From positions 6,270,001-6,334,000 of the forward strand of contig NZ_CP130886.1 in assembly GCF_030622045.1 (NCBI RefSeq): a stretch of DNA of 64,000 bases, written 5' to 3'. Of the stretch, positions 42,856 through 51,490 are shown piece after piece (the stretch's first letter is position 1; each line of letters starts with the position of its first letter). The stretch is from Planctellipticum variicoloris (GTDB lineage Bacteria; Planctomycetota; Planctomycetia; Planctomycetales; Planctomycetaceae). A program made the translations under genes and the position numbers. The notes beneath the pieces are model-generated. The model worked only from the letters and a program-made list of their open reading frames with translations, did not search any database and was not told where the DNA came from.

Positions 42856-44172
42856 ATGTTTCGTCGGTTGCTGCCCGTCTGGGCGCTGATGCTGTCCTGT
42901 CTCGTTGGTTGCCCGTCCGCGCCGGCTCCGGAGAAGAAGGTGGAGGGCGAGGTCGCCCCCGCCGTGACGGCAACTCCGGATGATGCTGCCGTCATTCAGA
43001 CGCTTAAGGATGCAGGGGCGCAAATCCAGCTCAACAAAGATCAGCAGGTTGTGGCCGTCGATCTGGTCGACGTTTCGATGGAAGACGCCGCCAAGGCCAC
43101 GGAGCTGTTGACGGAGATTGCGCGTCTTCCTGAAGTGGAGGTGCTGCGGATCTCGGGTCCGGGGGTCAGCAACGAGACCTTCAAGCTGGTCGCGGGACTC
43201 AAGAAGATCCGCGTTCTCGAACTGCGCAACACGAAGGTCAACGACGAAGGGGCCGCCATCGTCGCCGGCTTCAGCAACTTGACGAACCTGCTGGCACGTC
43301 GGACGGACTTCACCAGCGCCGCGCTGGACACTCTCTCGGCCCTCAAGAACCTGCGACAGCTCGACCTGCGGTTCACGAACATGTCCGATGCAGGGATGGC
43401 GGACCTGAACAAGAAGTTTCCGAATCTGACGTCGCTCAAGCTGGAAGGAAGCAAGGTCACCAGCAAAGGGGTCGAGCCGATCAGCCAGTGCACGAAGCTG
43501 ACCGAGCTGAATCTCTGGGGGGGCAGTTTCGACGACGCCAGTCTGGCACAACTCAAGACGCTGACGAACCTGACCGCGCTCGAACTCGACGACACTCGTC
43601 TGAAAGACGCCGGCCTGGAAGCCCTCGCCCCGCTCAAGAAGCTGAAGTTTCTCTCGCTCGTGCGAACTCAGGTCGGCAACAAGGGGATTGCGATCGTCAA
43701 GGAGATGAAAGACCTCAACCGGCTGCTGCTGCGGGATACGCTGATCCGCGACGACGGCCTGGCGAATATCGCCGACCTGACCGGTTTGAAGGAACTGGAC
43801 CTCAGCGAAGGGATCTTCGGCGATTCCGGCATGAAGCACCTGGAGAAGCTGACCAACCTGGAGACTCTGAAGCTCTGGTCGACCGGCGTGTCGGACGAAG
43901 GGCTCAAGTCGCTCGTCGGGCTGAAGAAGCTGCGAACGCTCAGCCTGCAGAACACCCAGGTCACGGACGAGGGGCTGAAGGGGCTGTCCGGTCTGACGGA
44001 GCTGGAGGATCTCAACCTGGCCGATACGCAGCTCACGAACGAAGCTCTGAAGACGGTCGCCGGCTTCAAGAAACTGAAGAAGCTGAACCTGAGCAACAGC
44101 ATCAACTTCACGAGCAGCGGGGTGGAAGAGCTGAAGAAGGCTCTGCCGGAATTGGCGGTTTCCGGGCCGTAG
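42856..44172 (+). CDS. Leucine-rich-repeat lipoprotein
   Basis: A 438-residue lipoprotein: signal sequence with lipobox LVGC (Cys near residue 16). From about residue 60 to the end it is built of some fourteen ~24-residue leucine-rich repeats, e.g. LKKIRVLELRNTKVNDEG, LKNLRQLDLRFTNMSDAG, LTNLTALELDDTRLKDAG, LTGLKELDLSEGIFGDSG and LTELEDLNLADTQLTNEAL. The repeats are close to each other in sequence, suggesting recent expansion. A horseshoe surface for protein binding at the outer membrane or periplasm is inferred. ATG 42856 is used (AAGG nine bases upstream) rather than the TTG nine bases earlier. Confidence 0.92.
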   Translation: MFRRLLPVWALMLSCLVGCPSAPAPEKKVEGEVAPAVTATPDDAAVIQTLKDAGAQIQLNKDQQVVAVDLVDVSMEDAAKATELLTEIARLPEVEVLRISGPGVSNETFKLVAGLKKIRVLELRNTKVNDEGAAIVAGFSNLTNLLARRTDFTSAALDTLSALKNLRQLDLRFTNMSDAGMADLNKKFPNLTSLKLEGSKVTSKGVEPISQCTKLTELNLWGGSFDDASLAQLKTLTNLTALELDDTRLKDAGLEALAPLKKLKFLSLVRTQVGNKGIAIVKEMKDLNRLLLRDTLIRDDGLANIADLTGLKELDLSEGIFGDSGMKHLEKLTNLETLKLWSTGVSDEGLKSLVGLKKLRTLSLQNTQVTDEGLKGLSGLTELEDLNLADTQLTNEALKTVAGFKKLKKLNLSNSINFTSSGVEELKKALPELAVSGP

Positions 44173-44177
44173 CGGGT

Positions 44178-44226
44178 GGCTGGAAGCGAAAAGGGAATAG
44201 CGAGCAGGGAATAGCCGGAGGAGAGG
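44178..44226. repeat. Partial R1 repeat
   Basis: GGAAGCGAAAAGGGAATAGC, GAGCAGGGAATAGCCGGAGG is a short inverse-orientation piece of the R1 family directly after the lipoprotein stop codon. Confidence 0.5.
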
Positions 44227-44263
44227 GTGACGCTGCGTTGCCCCCTTCTCCAGTTTTTCGTTC

Positions 44264-44773
44264 TTCGACGTCGGCTCGGCCCTGGTGCAAGCGGCCATTG
44301 AACGGCGATCTGTGCGGCGCGCAGAAGCCCCCCCTCCCCGGGAACGTCGAAGCTGATGTCAGGTCCGCGGCCGCGCGACGGGAGAAGGCGTCAGGAGCTG
44401 CGCGGCCAGGCCAGCACCGCCTGCGAGATCCAGCGGTACTCGTCTGTCGACGGCCAACTTGCGCTCAACCGGCCCCCACACGGCGGGCGCTGACCGTGAT
44501 CTCCGCCGCAGCCTTGATCAGACGCTGATGCCACGTCGTGGCGAACCCCTCGCCCAGCGGATCCTCGCGACGACGACGATTGAACCAGCCTCGCCGGTGA
44601 GCTGCGCCCGGGAGACCTCGATTCGATCGGTTTTCCGGGGTGGAAATCGAAGGCCAACGGCAGCAAACCCTGTCAACTCACCCCCGGCCTATTTGTGGCG
44701 TCGAAGTGCTGATGTGACAACACCTTCTACGCCGCGGGACGCCGTTGTCCTGGAACGGGGTGAATCATTCGGG
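44264..44773. repeat. Duplicated ~0.5-kb element, copy B
   Basis: Second copy of the element at 39130-39645, in the same orientation and 5.1 kb away. The last ~355 bp look identical to copy A. The copy joins directly to transposase N-terminal remnants at 44774-45233. Confidence 0.85.
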
Positions 44774-45233
44774 ATGGGCTTTCTCGCCGGTTCAGTCGAC
44801 GTGATGTTCGCCGGCGGCCAGATGCTCGGGCAACCGAGCAGCGTCCCGCACGGTGGTTCCGACCAGACTGCTGCTGCCAACCGTTCGATGAGGCGATACC
44901 AATACAGTCGCAGCGGCCAAAGCCGAGCGTCAGCAGCCACACGGGAACGCCGTGGGTGGCCAACAACAACGGATACGCCAGTTCGTCCACCGTTCCGGCC
45001 ATGTCGGGGGGGGCGCGAAGCTGGGACGCAGCCAATACGCCTCGCCGCCGGCCAGCACCAGTTTACGGGGCTTCACGCCGGGACGTTTGCGGGATACACG
45101 TCCAAATCCGTAGAGGCCGCAGCCTGGTGGGAAGCCCGTCGGGAACCGTTCCGGGGCGATCCCGGCCCAGCCATCCACGAAGTCCCGCAACGCCGCCGCG
45201 TTCTCCCGGAGATCGTCGTACTGCGAGGGACAT
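44350..45233 (-). pseudogene. Degenerate composite transposase remnant
   Basis: Read from 45233 on the minus strand, fragments in changing frames give SQYDDLRENAAALRDFVDGW, then RKRPGVKPRKLVLAGGEAYW and LRPSFAPP, DMAGTVDELAYPLLLATHGV, and TTVRDAARLPEHLAAGEHHV followed by a stop. These match the start of a planctomycete transposase type I recall only by its N-terminal pattern. The part from 44773 leftward is the duplicated element with a DDE-like C-terminal end. At least three frameshifts and two stops make it inactive. Whether the two halves came from one element is unclear. Confidence 0.65.
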
Positions 45234-45295
45234 GGGAATTACAACAATGCCGCCCGCCGGCTTCCCGGTTTCTCAATACCTGCAATCCGGTAGAG

Positions 45296-46900
45296 TCAGG
45301 GAGTTTCGGATTTCGTGCTTTCTCGCTCGGCGAGCTCATACAGCGGACGATGCCGGAACGGCGTCTCCAGGATCAGCAGGCACAGGCTCGTCAGATACAG
45401 CCGGCCCGCTTTGTCCCCGAACTCTTCGCCGACGCTCAGCGGCTGTTCCGGCTTCCAGCTCCCGCGAATGTCGCTCCCCGCCTTGGTACTCCCCGAGGTC
45501 GCCTGGGCCTTGAGTACCATCTGCCGGGCGGCTGCATTCCACGTCTTCCAGTCATCCCCGCCCAGGTTGTGCAGCACCTGCAGCGTGTAGTACCACGAAT
45601 AAACCCGGCCGGTGGTCGACGCCTCCGGCCGATTGCGATCCAGCATCAGGAAGTGAACGCCCTGCTTCATCCGTGGGTCATCCGCGGGCCAGCCCAGCCA
45701 TTGCCGGCAGAGCAGCCCCTCCGCGGTCAGCGCCGGAGTTACGGCCCCGGCCGCCGAGTTCGGCTGATACTTGTAGCGACTGCCCCCCTGCTCCGAGACC
45801 GAATCCAGAAACCCCGACGCCCGTTCGTACTCTTCCTGGTCGATCTCAATGCCCGCCATCCGGGCCGAGTGCAGCGCCATCAGCGCCCAGCTCGTGACCG
45901 ACAGGTCCCCGACCATGTCTTTGCTGATCGGACGATACTTCCAGCCGCCATGCTGCGGGTGCTGGGCGAACAGCAGGTAACGCACCGCCTTTTCCGCGGG
46001 CTCCCGCAGGCTCTCGTCATCCGTCAGCGCCAGCGCCTCGCACAGGGCAATGGTCGCCATCGAATGCGCGTAGAACGCCGGCAGCCGCCCTTCCTCCTGC
46101 CGCTGGTCGTGCAGGTCCCCCGTTTCCGGGTCCTGATTCTTCGTCAGCCATGCGAGGCCACTCGCCACCACCTTCTGATAGTCCCCTTCCAGGTGCGTCT
46201 GCCCCGCGCCGAGGAACGGCAACAGGGCCAGGGCCGTGGCGCCAGTATCGGTCCGGACGTACGACGGAGCGGCGTCCGGATACCCCTGGTGCAGCTCCCA
46301 CCGACCGTCGCTTCGCTGTTGTCGGACGAACCATTGCAGCCCCGCCTTGATTGCCCGTTCGACGTCCTCCGAACCGCCGAGTTTTGCCAGCTCCTCCTGC
46401 CGCGTCCGCAGGCTGCGGTTTTCCAGCGACCGCTTGATATCGACTGGCAACACCGGCACGAGACCCAGTTTTTGCGCGCCGCCGGAGGGGTTCGCGGGCG
46501 GCTTTGGAGAGATCTTTTCCGAGGGTGTCGGCGTCAGCGTCGAGTTCAACGGCAACCGGACCGGCTGCCGGACCACGACCGGCGCCGCGGCTTCAGCCGG
46601 TTTGGCCGCAGGGGGTGTGAACCACGTCGCCACCAGTGGATCCAGAGTCTCGGGGTAGTGAGTCTGCACGACGATGATCGCCATGATCACCAGCGCGATG
46701 CCGTGCAGCACCAGGCTGATCAACAGAGCCGTTCCGCCACTCCGGAAGTCGTCCTGAGCCCGTTGCCACAGCGTCCGCGGCTTGAGCTTCTCGTAAGCCG
46801 GGTCAATGTCCAGCAGTTTGACCCGCCGACGCACCGACCGCCGCGGCCCGCTCGACGAGCGTTCCGGTTCCGCGGGCGATGGTGGCGGCTGATCGACCAT
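45296..46900 (-). CDS. Membrane-anchored prenyltransferase/squalene-cyclase-repeat protein
   Basis: A 534-residue protein. The first 50 residues are Pro/Arg-rich and cytoplasmic. One membrane helix lies near residues 55-80 (TALLISLVLHGIALVIMAII). A Pro/Ala linker to about 140 is followed by an alpha-alpha barrel of prenyltransferase/squalene-oxidase repeats: AIKAGLQWFVRQQRSDGRWE, GLAWLTKNQDPETGDL, AVRYLLFAQHPQHGGWKY, ASGFLDSVSEQGGSRYKY and WYYTLQVLHNLGG. The DCTAE/DxDD catalytic motifs of true cyclases are not seen, so it is probably a non-enzymatic planctomycete homologue. ATG 46900 is used; no clear ribosome-binding site. Confidence 0.82.
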   Translation of the reverse strand: MVDQPPPSPAEPERSSSGPRRSVRRRVKLLDIDPAYEKLKPRTLWQRAQDDFRSGGTALLISLVLHGIALVIMAIIVVQTHYPETLDPLVATWFTPPAAKPAEAAAPVVVRQPVRLPLNSTLTPTPSEKISPKPPANPSGGAQKLGLVPVLPVDIKRSLENRSLRTRQEELAKLGGSEDVERAIKAGLQWFVRQQRSDGRWELHQGYPDAAPSYVRTDTGATALALLPFLGAGQTHLEGDYQKVVASGLAWLTKNQDPETGDLHDQRQEEGRLPAFYAHSMATIALCEALALTDDESLREPAEKAVRYLLFAQHPQHGGWKYRPISKDMVGDLSVTSWALMALHSARMAGIEIDQEEYERASGFLDSVSEQGGSRYKYQPNSAAGAVTPALTAEGLLCRQWLGWPADDPRMKQGVHFLMLDRNRPEASTTGRVYSWYYTLQVLHNLGGDDWKTWNAAARQMVLKAQATSGSTKAGSDIRGSWKPEQPLSVGEEFGDKAGRLYLTSLCLLILETPFRHRPLYELAERESTKSETP

Positions 46901-46931
46901 GAGCAGGGGAGGTCCCCGGGAGCCCGGAAGA

Positions 46932-47075
46932 GGAACCACGAATTACACGAATGAGCACGAATTTCCGGAAGGCAAACGCGTCAAGTTCGGTCTCTGCCAG
47001 ACTTCCGGCGATCTCACTTCAGTCACCCGCGAATGTCTTAAACCATTCGTGCCTATTCGTGAAATTCGTGGTTCT
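46932..47075. repeat. Long CACGAAT inverted repeat (family R6)
   Basis: The left arm 46932-46962 (GGAACCACGAATTACACGAA then TGAGCACGAAT) is nearly the inverse of the right arm 47045-47075 (ATTCGTGCCTATTCGTGAAA then TTCGTGGTTCTCC), with about 80 bases between. It lies between the propenyl-repeat gene start and the cstA stop. Similar repeats occur in Planctomycetes and Verrucomicrobia genomes. Confidence 0.75.
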
Positions 47076-47089
47076 CCTCCGATTCCGCG

Positions 47090-48871
47090 CTACGCAGTCG
47101 CCGGGCTGACGAGCAGCGTTTCTTCGTCCGGTCGACGCGTCGATCGCGTCAGCGCGAGGAACGCCTCGACGAGCATCAGCAGCGACAGCCCGATGAGCAG
47201 CGTCGAAATTCCCAGCACCATGTACGTCGCGAGCGGCAGCGACGGATTCTGCTGGATCTGCTGCAGAGTGCCCCACGTCATTTTGACCAGCGCCCACGTG
47301 CTCATGCAGTACATGAACGCCGTCGGCACGCCCACCACCGGCCACACCCACCAGGCCCGCCGGGTCCGCCACAGCCAGACCGTCACGCCGAGCAGCGTCA
47401 GAGCCGCGAGCAACTGGTTGCTGGCGCCGAAGAGCGCCCAGAAGACGCGCCACAGCGGGACGGCTTTGCCGCTGGCGTCGGTCATCTCTGTCATGACGAA
47501 GAAGACTGGCACGCCGGCCGTGACGAGCGTTCCCAGCCAGCGGGCCCAGGTCGCCCGCGAACCGACCAGCTCCTGAATGATATACCGCCCCAGTCGCGTG
47601 CAGACATCGAGCGTGTCGTAGACAAACGTCGTAAACGCCATCAGCGCGAACGACACCCCGAGCTTGGCGTCGAGTCCCAGCGTCGCCAGGAAGCTGCCGA
47701 TCCCCTCGGCATAGATCCGGTTCGGTGCGGGATTCTTCAGCAGTTCATCGCCGACCGCGAGCTTCATCACGCAGCACAGCGAAACGATGGCCACCATCGC
47801 TTCCAGCAGCATCGCGCCATAGCCGATGAGCTTCGCGTCCGTCTCTACCCGGAGCTGCTTCGACGTCGTCCCCGAGGCAATCAGCGAGTGAAACCCGGAG
47901 CACGCGCCGCAGGCGATCGTGATGAACAGGAACGGGAACAGCGTCTCGCCCTTCGGGGTCTCCCAGGCCGTGAAATGCGGATACTGGACCGATCCGTTGC
48001 TGAACAGCAATCCGAGCATTCCCCCCAGCAGCGCAACGTACAGAAAGTATCCGCCCAGGTGCCCGCGGGGTTGCAGCAGCAGCCACATCGGTACGACTGA
48101 CGCCACGCAGCAGTACGCCAGCAGCAGCACGTCCCACACCTTGTGGGCCATCTTCTCCGAGGCCGGAACGTCCAGCGCAGGCATGAACGATCGCAACGCC
48201 GCGGCGACGTCCACCGGCACATGCTGCCCAGCCCAGATCGACACCCCTACCAGCGGTAAAAAAATCAATGTCGCCATGCCGATCGACAGCTTCGTATACC
48301 GCAGCAGCAGGCCCATGATGATGGGCAGCGCGAGGTACATCAGCGACGACGACGCAATCCCCGCCCCGGTCACCGAGTCTCCATTTTCCAGGTTCTGCTG
48401 CCCGACGAACGCCGCCGCGGTGATGTCCGTGAACGCGATGATGATATAGACCAGCGCCAGCCAGACGAACGTCAGAAACAGCACGAAGGCGCGCTGACTC
48501 ATGTGCTCCCGCACGACATCGGCAATCGAGTTCGCCTTGTGCCGGATCGACGACACCAGGGCCGTAAAGTCGTGGACGCCGCCGATCAGGATCGACCCGA
48601 CCAGGATCCAGATCAGCGCCGGCAGCCAGCCGAACATCACACCGGCCAGAATCGGCCCGACGATCGGCCCCGCCGCGGCAATCGCCGAGAAGTGCTGGCT
48701 GAGCAGCGCGTTCGGTTCCAGCGGCTGATAGTCGACGTCGTCCCGCAATTCCACGGCGGGGGTCGTGGCCTGCGGGTCAAGTCGGAGCAGGCGGACGAGC
48801 AACGGCCCGTAGGTCCAGTACGCCACCGACAGGATGGCTGCCGACGCCAGAATAATCACCACCATGCTCAT
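47090..48871 (-). CDS. cstA: Carbon starvation protein CstA family transporter
   Basis: A 593-residue inner-membrane protein with about 15-16 helices. It matches the CstA family, pyruvate or peptide transporters induced at low carbon. Marks: the N-terminal ALLSQHFSAIAAAGPIVGPI block, VHDFTALVSSIRHKANSIAD, ACSGFHSLIASGTTSKQL and GEFxx-like KLGVSFALMAFTTFVYDTLD. The last soluble loop is short. The start is the ATG at 48871 (or 48865); the ribosome-binding site is poor. It stands alone, so regulation is not evident from neighbours. Confidence 0.93.
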   Translation of the reverse strand: MSMVVIILASAAILSVAYWTYGPLLVRLLRLDPQATTPAVELRDDVDYQPLEPNALLSQHFSAIAAAGPIVGPILAGVMFGWLPALIWILVGSILIGGVHDFTALVSSIRHKANSIADVVREHMSQRAFVLFLTFVWLALVYIIIAFTDITAAAFVGQQNLENGDSVTGAGIASSSLMYLALPIIMGLLLRYTKLSIGMATLIFLPLVGVSIWAGQHVPVDVAAALRSFMPALDVPASEKMAHKVWDVLLLAYCCVASVVPMWLLLQPRGHLGGYFLYVALLGGMLGLLFSNGSVQYPHFTAWETPKGETLFPFLFITIACGACSGFHSLIASGTTSKQLRVETDAKLIGYGAMLLEAMVAIVSLCCVMKLAVGDELLKNPAPNRIYAEGIGSFLATLGLDAKLGVSFALMAFTTFVYDTLDVCTRLGRYIIQELVGSRATWARWLGTLVTAGVPVFFVMTEMTDASGKAVPLWRVFWALFGASNQLLAALTLLGVTVWLWRTRRAWWVWPVVGVPTAFMYCMSTWALVKMTWGTLQQIQQNPSLPLATYMVLGISTLLIGLSLLMLVEAFLALTRSTRRPDEETLLVSPATA

Positions 48872-49077
48872 TGCAGCCGGTCCCCAATTCGCGGGCTCAA
48901 CAGTTCAGATCCGGAATTCTACGCCATTCCCGCCCACCTTCGCGACGGAGTTTTCTCCCGCCGAACCTGAGGATTTGGTCAGGTCGAACGCCGAACGGGA
49001 AGAGAGGCTCGCGGAGCAAGATGGAAGATTTCACGCAAAGGCGTAAGAACGGAACGCAAAGACGCCGGGAAGAAAAA

Positions 49078-49190
49078 TGGCGAATGGAAGAAGTCGAGAG
49101 ACGAGAGTCCAGAGTCGAGAGCCAGAATTAGGAAATCCGGATCTGCCGATAAGCGATCCGCGATTCTGCCTCTGGCGACTCGCTCTTCGC
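49078..49190. repeat. Dispersed intergenic repeat, family R1, copy 5
   Basis: GGCGAATGGAAGAAGTCGAG, GAGAGTCCAGAGTCGAGAGCC split as adjacent blocks, then CCGATAAGCGATCCGCGATT and CTCTGGCGACTCGCTCTTCG. Same block order as copies 1 and 2. Confidence 0.75.
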
Positions 49191-49288
49191 TCCCGCCACT
49201 GACTACGGACCACTGACAACGGACTATCCCCGCGTTACCCTGTCCCCGTGGGTCCTCTCAATCAACCTCTGATGCGAGACTTCGAATC

Positions 49289-49693
49289 ATGCAGCGCTGG
49301 ATCTGGTGCACGGTGCTCGGCGTGGCAGCCCTGGGAGCAATGCGAATGGCCGACTCGACTTCGACGATTGCAGCGGATGCCGCCGGCAAACAGCTCCGGC
49401 ACATGGTGCTGTTCAAGTTCAAGGCGGAAGTCACCCCCGCTCAAGTGCAGGAAGTGGTCGACGCGTTCGCGGCACTGCCGAAGAAGATCGACGTGATTAC
49501 CGACTTCGAATCCGGCACCGACGTAAGCGTCGAGAACAAGGCCGACGGCTTCACCCACGGGTTCCTGGTTACGTTCAAGGACGAGAAGGGCCGGGAGATT
49601 TACCTTCCGCATCCGGCGCATCAGGAATTCGTCAAGCTCGTAGGCCCCCGCATCGACAAGGTGCTGGTGTTTGACTACTGGGCAAAGAAATAA
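49289..49693 (+). CDS. Exported Dabb-domain (stress-responsive A/B barrel) protein
   Basis: A 134-residue protein. An N-terminal hydrophobic segment of about 29 residues is a likely signal peptide. The Dabb domain begins LRHMVLFKFKAEVTPAQVQE and continues with GTDVSVENKADGFTHGFLVT and HPAHQEFVKLVGPRIDKVLV ending DYWAK. Dabb domains are ferredoxin-like dimeric folds found in stress proteins and some small cyclases. No catalytic assignment is possible. It precedes a glycerophosphodiesterase gene by 127 bp on the same strand. Confidence 0.88.
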   Translation: MQRWIWCTVLGVAALGAMRMADSTSTIAADAAGKQLRHMVLFKFKAEVTPAQVQEVVDAFAALPKKIDVITDFESGTDVSVENKADGFTHGFLVTFKDEKGREIYLPHPAHQEFVKLVGPRIDKVLVFDYWAKK

Positions 49694-49820
49694 GGTATCG
49701 TCGGCGAATGTCGTCGCTTCGCAGCAAAAAGACGGTTCTCATCAGGCAAGATTCGAGTGGGAGGCGGAGCCGCTTCCTGTCCGATGGTACGAAGTGCCGC
49801 TGTTTCGGGATCGAACCGCG

Positions 49821-50627
49821 ATGCATCGATGGACTTTCCTCCGGGCCGCTTTCATCCTGTTGCTGATCGGCCCGGTTGCCGCCGCGGAGCCGCCGCATGT
49901 CGTCGCCCATCGCGGACTGCGGCGGCACGCCCCGGAGAACACCCGGGCCGCCTTCCAAAGTTGCCTGACGCTGCAGTTCGGCTTCGAGTTCGACGTCCAG
50001 CGTTCGAAGGACGGGCAACTGATCTGCCTGCACGACAAGACCCTCGACCGCACGACGAATGGCCGCGGACCGGCGGCGGCGCAGACGCTCGCCGACCTGC
50101 AGCAGCTCGACGCCGGCCGATGGTTTGACCCCTCTTTTGCCGGCGAGAAGATTCCGACAATTGCCAAAGTGCTCGATCTCGTCCAGGCGAGTTCCTCCCC
50201 CACGGCCCTGATGGCGGTCGATCTGAAGGACGCGGCCCACGAGGTCGGCGCGGAAGTCGTCCGCATGGCGGCGGAACGCAAGGTTCTCGACCGACTTCTG
50301 TTTATCGGCGCGACGATTCAGTCCCGCGAACTGCGGGAAAGTCTGCGAGCAGCTTCCCGAAACACTCACACGGCCCGCCTGGTGGAGAAGATCGAGGATC
50401 TGCCGACGGATCTCGACGACGCCACAGCCGACTGGATGTATTTGCGCGTGATCCCGTCGGCAGCCGATGTCGAGAAAATTCACGCCCGGGGCAAGCGAGT
50501 CTTCGTGGCGGGTGCGAACTATGCGGGGCACGAAGAGGCCCACTGGGCTGCGGTCACCCGCGCAGGCGTCGATGCGATCCTGACGGACTATCCGCTGGAG
50601 CTGCGGAGGATGCTGCGGGCGAAGTGA
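49821..50627 (+). CDS. Exported glycerophosphodiester phosphodiesterase
   Basis: A 268-residue exported enzyme (signal peptide about 1-22). It hydrolyses glycerophosphodiesters to glycerol-3-phosphate plus alcohol. Family residues: VVAHRGLRRHAPENT with His30, Arg31 and Glu39; FEFDVQ with Glu56 and Asp58; and LHDKTLDRTTNG with His71. These are the metal and catalytic sites of the GDPD TIM barrel. The C-terminal barrel strand ends GVDAILTDYP. The ribosome-binding site before ATG 49821 is weak (GGATCG). It converges with the next gene, 10 bp apart. Confidence 0.92.
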   Translation: MHRWTFLRAAFILLLIGPVAAAEPPHVVAHRGLRRHAPENTRAAFQSCLTLQFGFEFDVQRSKDGQLICLHDKTLDRTTNGRGPAAAQTLADLQQLDAGRWFDPSFAGEKIPTIAKVLDLVQASSSPTALMAVDLKDAAHEVGAEVVRMAAERKVLDRLLFIGATIQSRELRESLRAASRNTHTARLVEKIEDLPTDLDDATADWMYLRVIPSAADVEKIHARGKRVFVAGANYAGHEEAHWAAVTRAGVDAILTDYPLELRRMLRAK

Positions 50628-50637
50628 TGGCGACGGT

Positions 50638-51459
50638 TCACTCGGTCGGCTCCTTCGCGGACTCGCGATATTGATCGACCAGTTCATCCACATCGACGTT
50701 GCGCCAGAAGTTCAGCACAGGATCGGGATCGCTACCCGAAAGCTTACCCGTCGCCACGTCTTGCTGAATGTTCATCGCGAAATGTCGAGCACCAAAGGGC
50801 CACCGCAGCACGGCAGTCTTGAGTGTCTCAACGGCTTCCTCCGTGCGACCAGCAGTGCCGTATACCGTTCCAAGCCCGTCCCAGGCGAAATAGTTGCCAG
50901 GGTTGCTACCTCGCGCCGACAGACTGTCCGGGCCGCTGAGAGGCTCTCCAGGAAATATCTCCGTCGCTCGTCGCAGAAGCCGAATCTGCTCCGGGCACGA
51001 CCTCGTATTATCTGCCATTGCGATCAGATGGGCGGCAAGCAGACGACGCGGAAAACCACTTTCGACAGGTTCGCCAAGATCGACAACCCGCAACAGGTTG
51101 TCGTGTCCAGATTCGGTACATGGCGAACGGCGGAGCGTCGCCAGATGAAGAACAATCTGGTCCGCGGATTCCATGCAGCCACCGACGTTTTCATCGACCC
51201 GGATCGATTTCTCGAACTTCATATAGCCGGTGATTGCCATCAGCAGACCATGGCATGGCCCTCCCAGATCGACGGGAACGTCGACGAATTCGATATTGGG
51301 AAGATTCCAGCGTTCCATCCCGTGACAGTGGACCCACAGTCGGTCTCCAGTGTCGTTGAGAACGGCATGGCAATCGAGCCAGCCACGAGGATGCCGCGGC
51401 GCGATGATGCGCCACATCAGCTGCACCAGTGTCCCATGGATGCGATGCCACTCGATCAT
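50638..51459 (-). CDS. Unknown soluble protein with C-terminal TPR-like pair
   Basis: A 273-residue protein starting MIEWHRIHGTLVQLMWRIIA. The first 100 residues have mixed strands and His/Trp-rich stretches (WVHCHGMERWNLPNIEFVDV, then PVDLGGPCHGLLMAITGYM) that resemble DUF4261-type regions only loosely. From about 180 the chain contains a TPR-like helix pair (WDGLGTVYGTAGRTEEAVET, LKTAVLRWPFG). GAGG eight bases before ATG 51459 sets the start; the frame extends upstream only as an artefact across the macro-domain gene. It follows that gene by 31 bp, so the two are likely co-transcribed. Confidence 0.72.
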   Translation of the reverse strand: MIEWHRIHGTLVQLMWRIIAPRHPRGWLDCHAVLNDTGDRLWVHCHGMERWNLPNIEFVDVPVDLGGPCHGLLMAITGYMKFEKSIRVDENVGGCMESADQIVLHLATLRRSPCTESGHDNLLRVVDLGEPVESGFPRRLLAAHLIAMADNTRSCPEQIRLLRRATEIFPGEPLSGPDSLSARGSNPGNYFAWDGLGTVYGTAGRTEEAVETLKTAVLRWPFGARHFAMNIQQDVATGKLSGSDPDPVLNFWRNVDVDELVDQYRESAKEPTE

Positions 51460-51490
51460 GCCCAAGGCCTCGCTTTTGTGTCGGAGGAAA

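Noticed and set aside
44459-46954. 831-residue plus-strand open frame
   Set aside because: It crosses the repeat, a pseudogene and the antisense of the prenyltransferase-repeat gene. It is Arg/Pro-rich and has no family feature.
2404-49190. CRISPR-like arrays in the R1 repeat spacers
   Set aside because: The repeats are degenerate, of unequal length and without regular unique spacers, and no cas gene is present.
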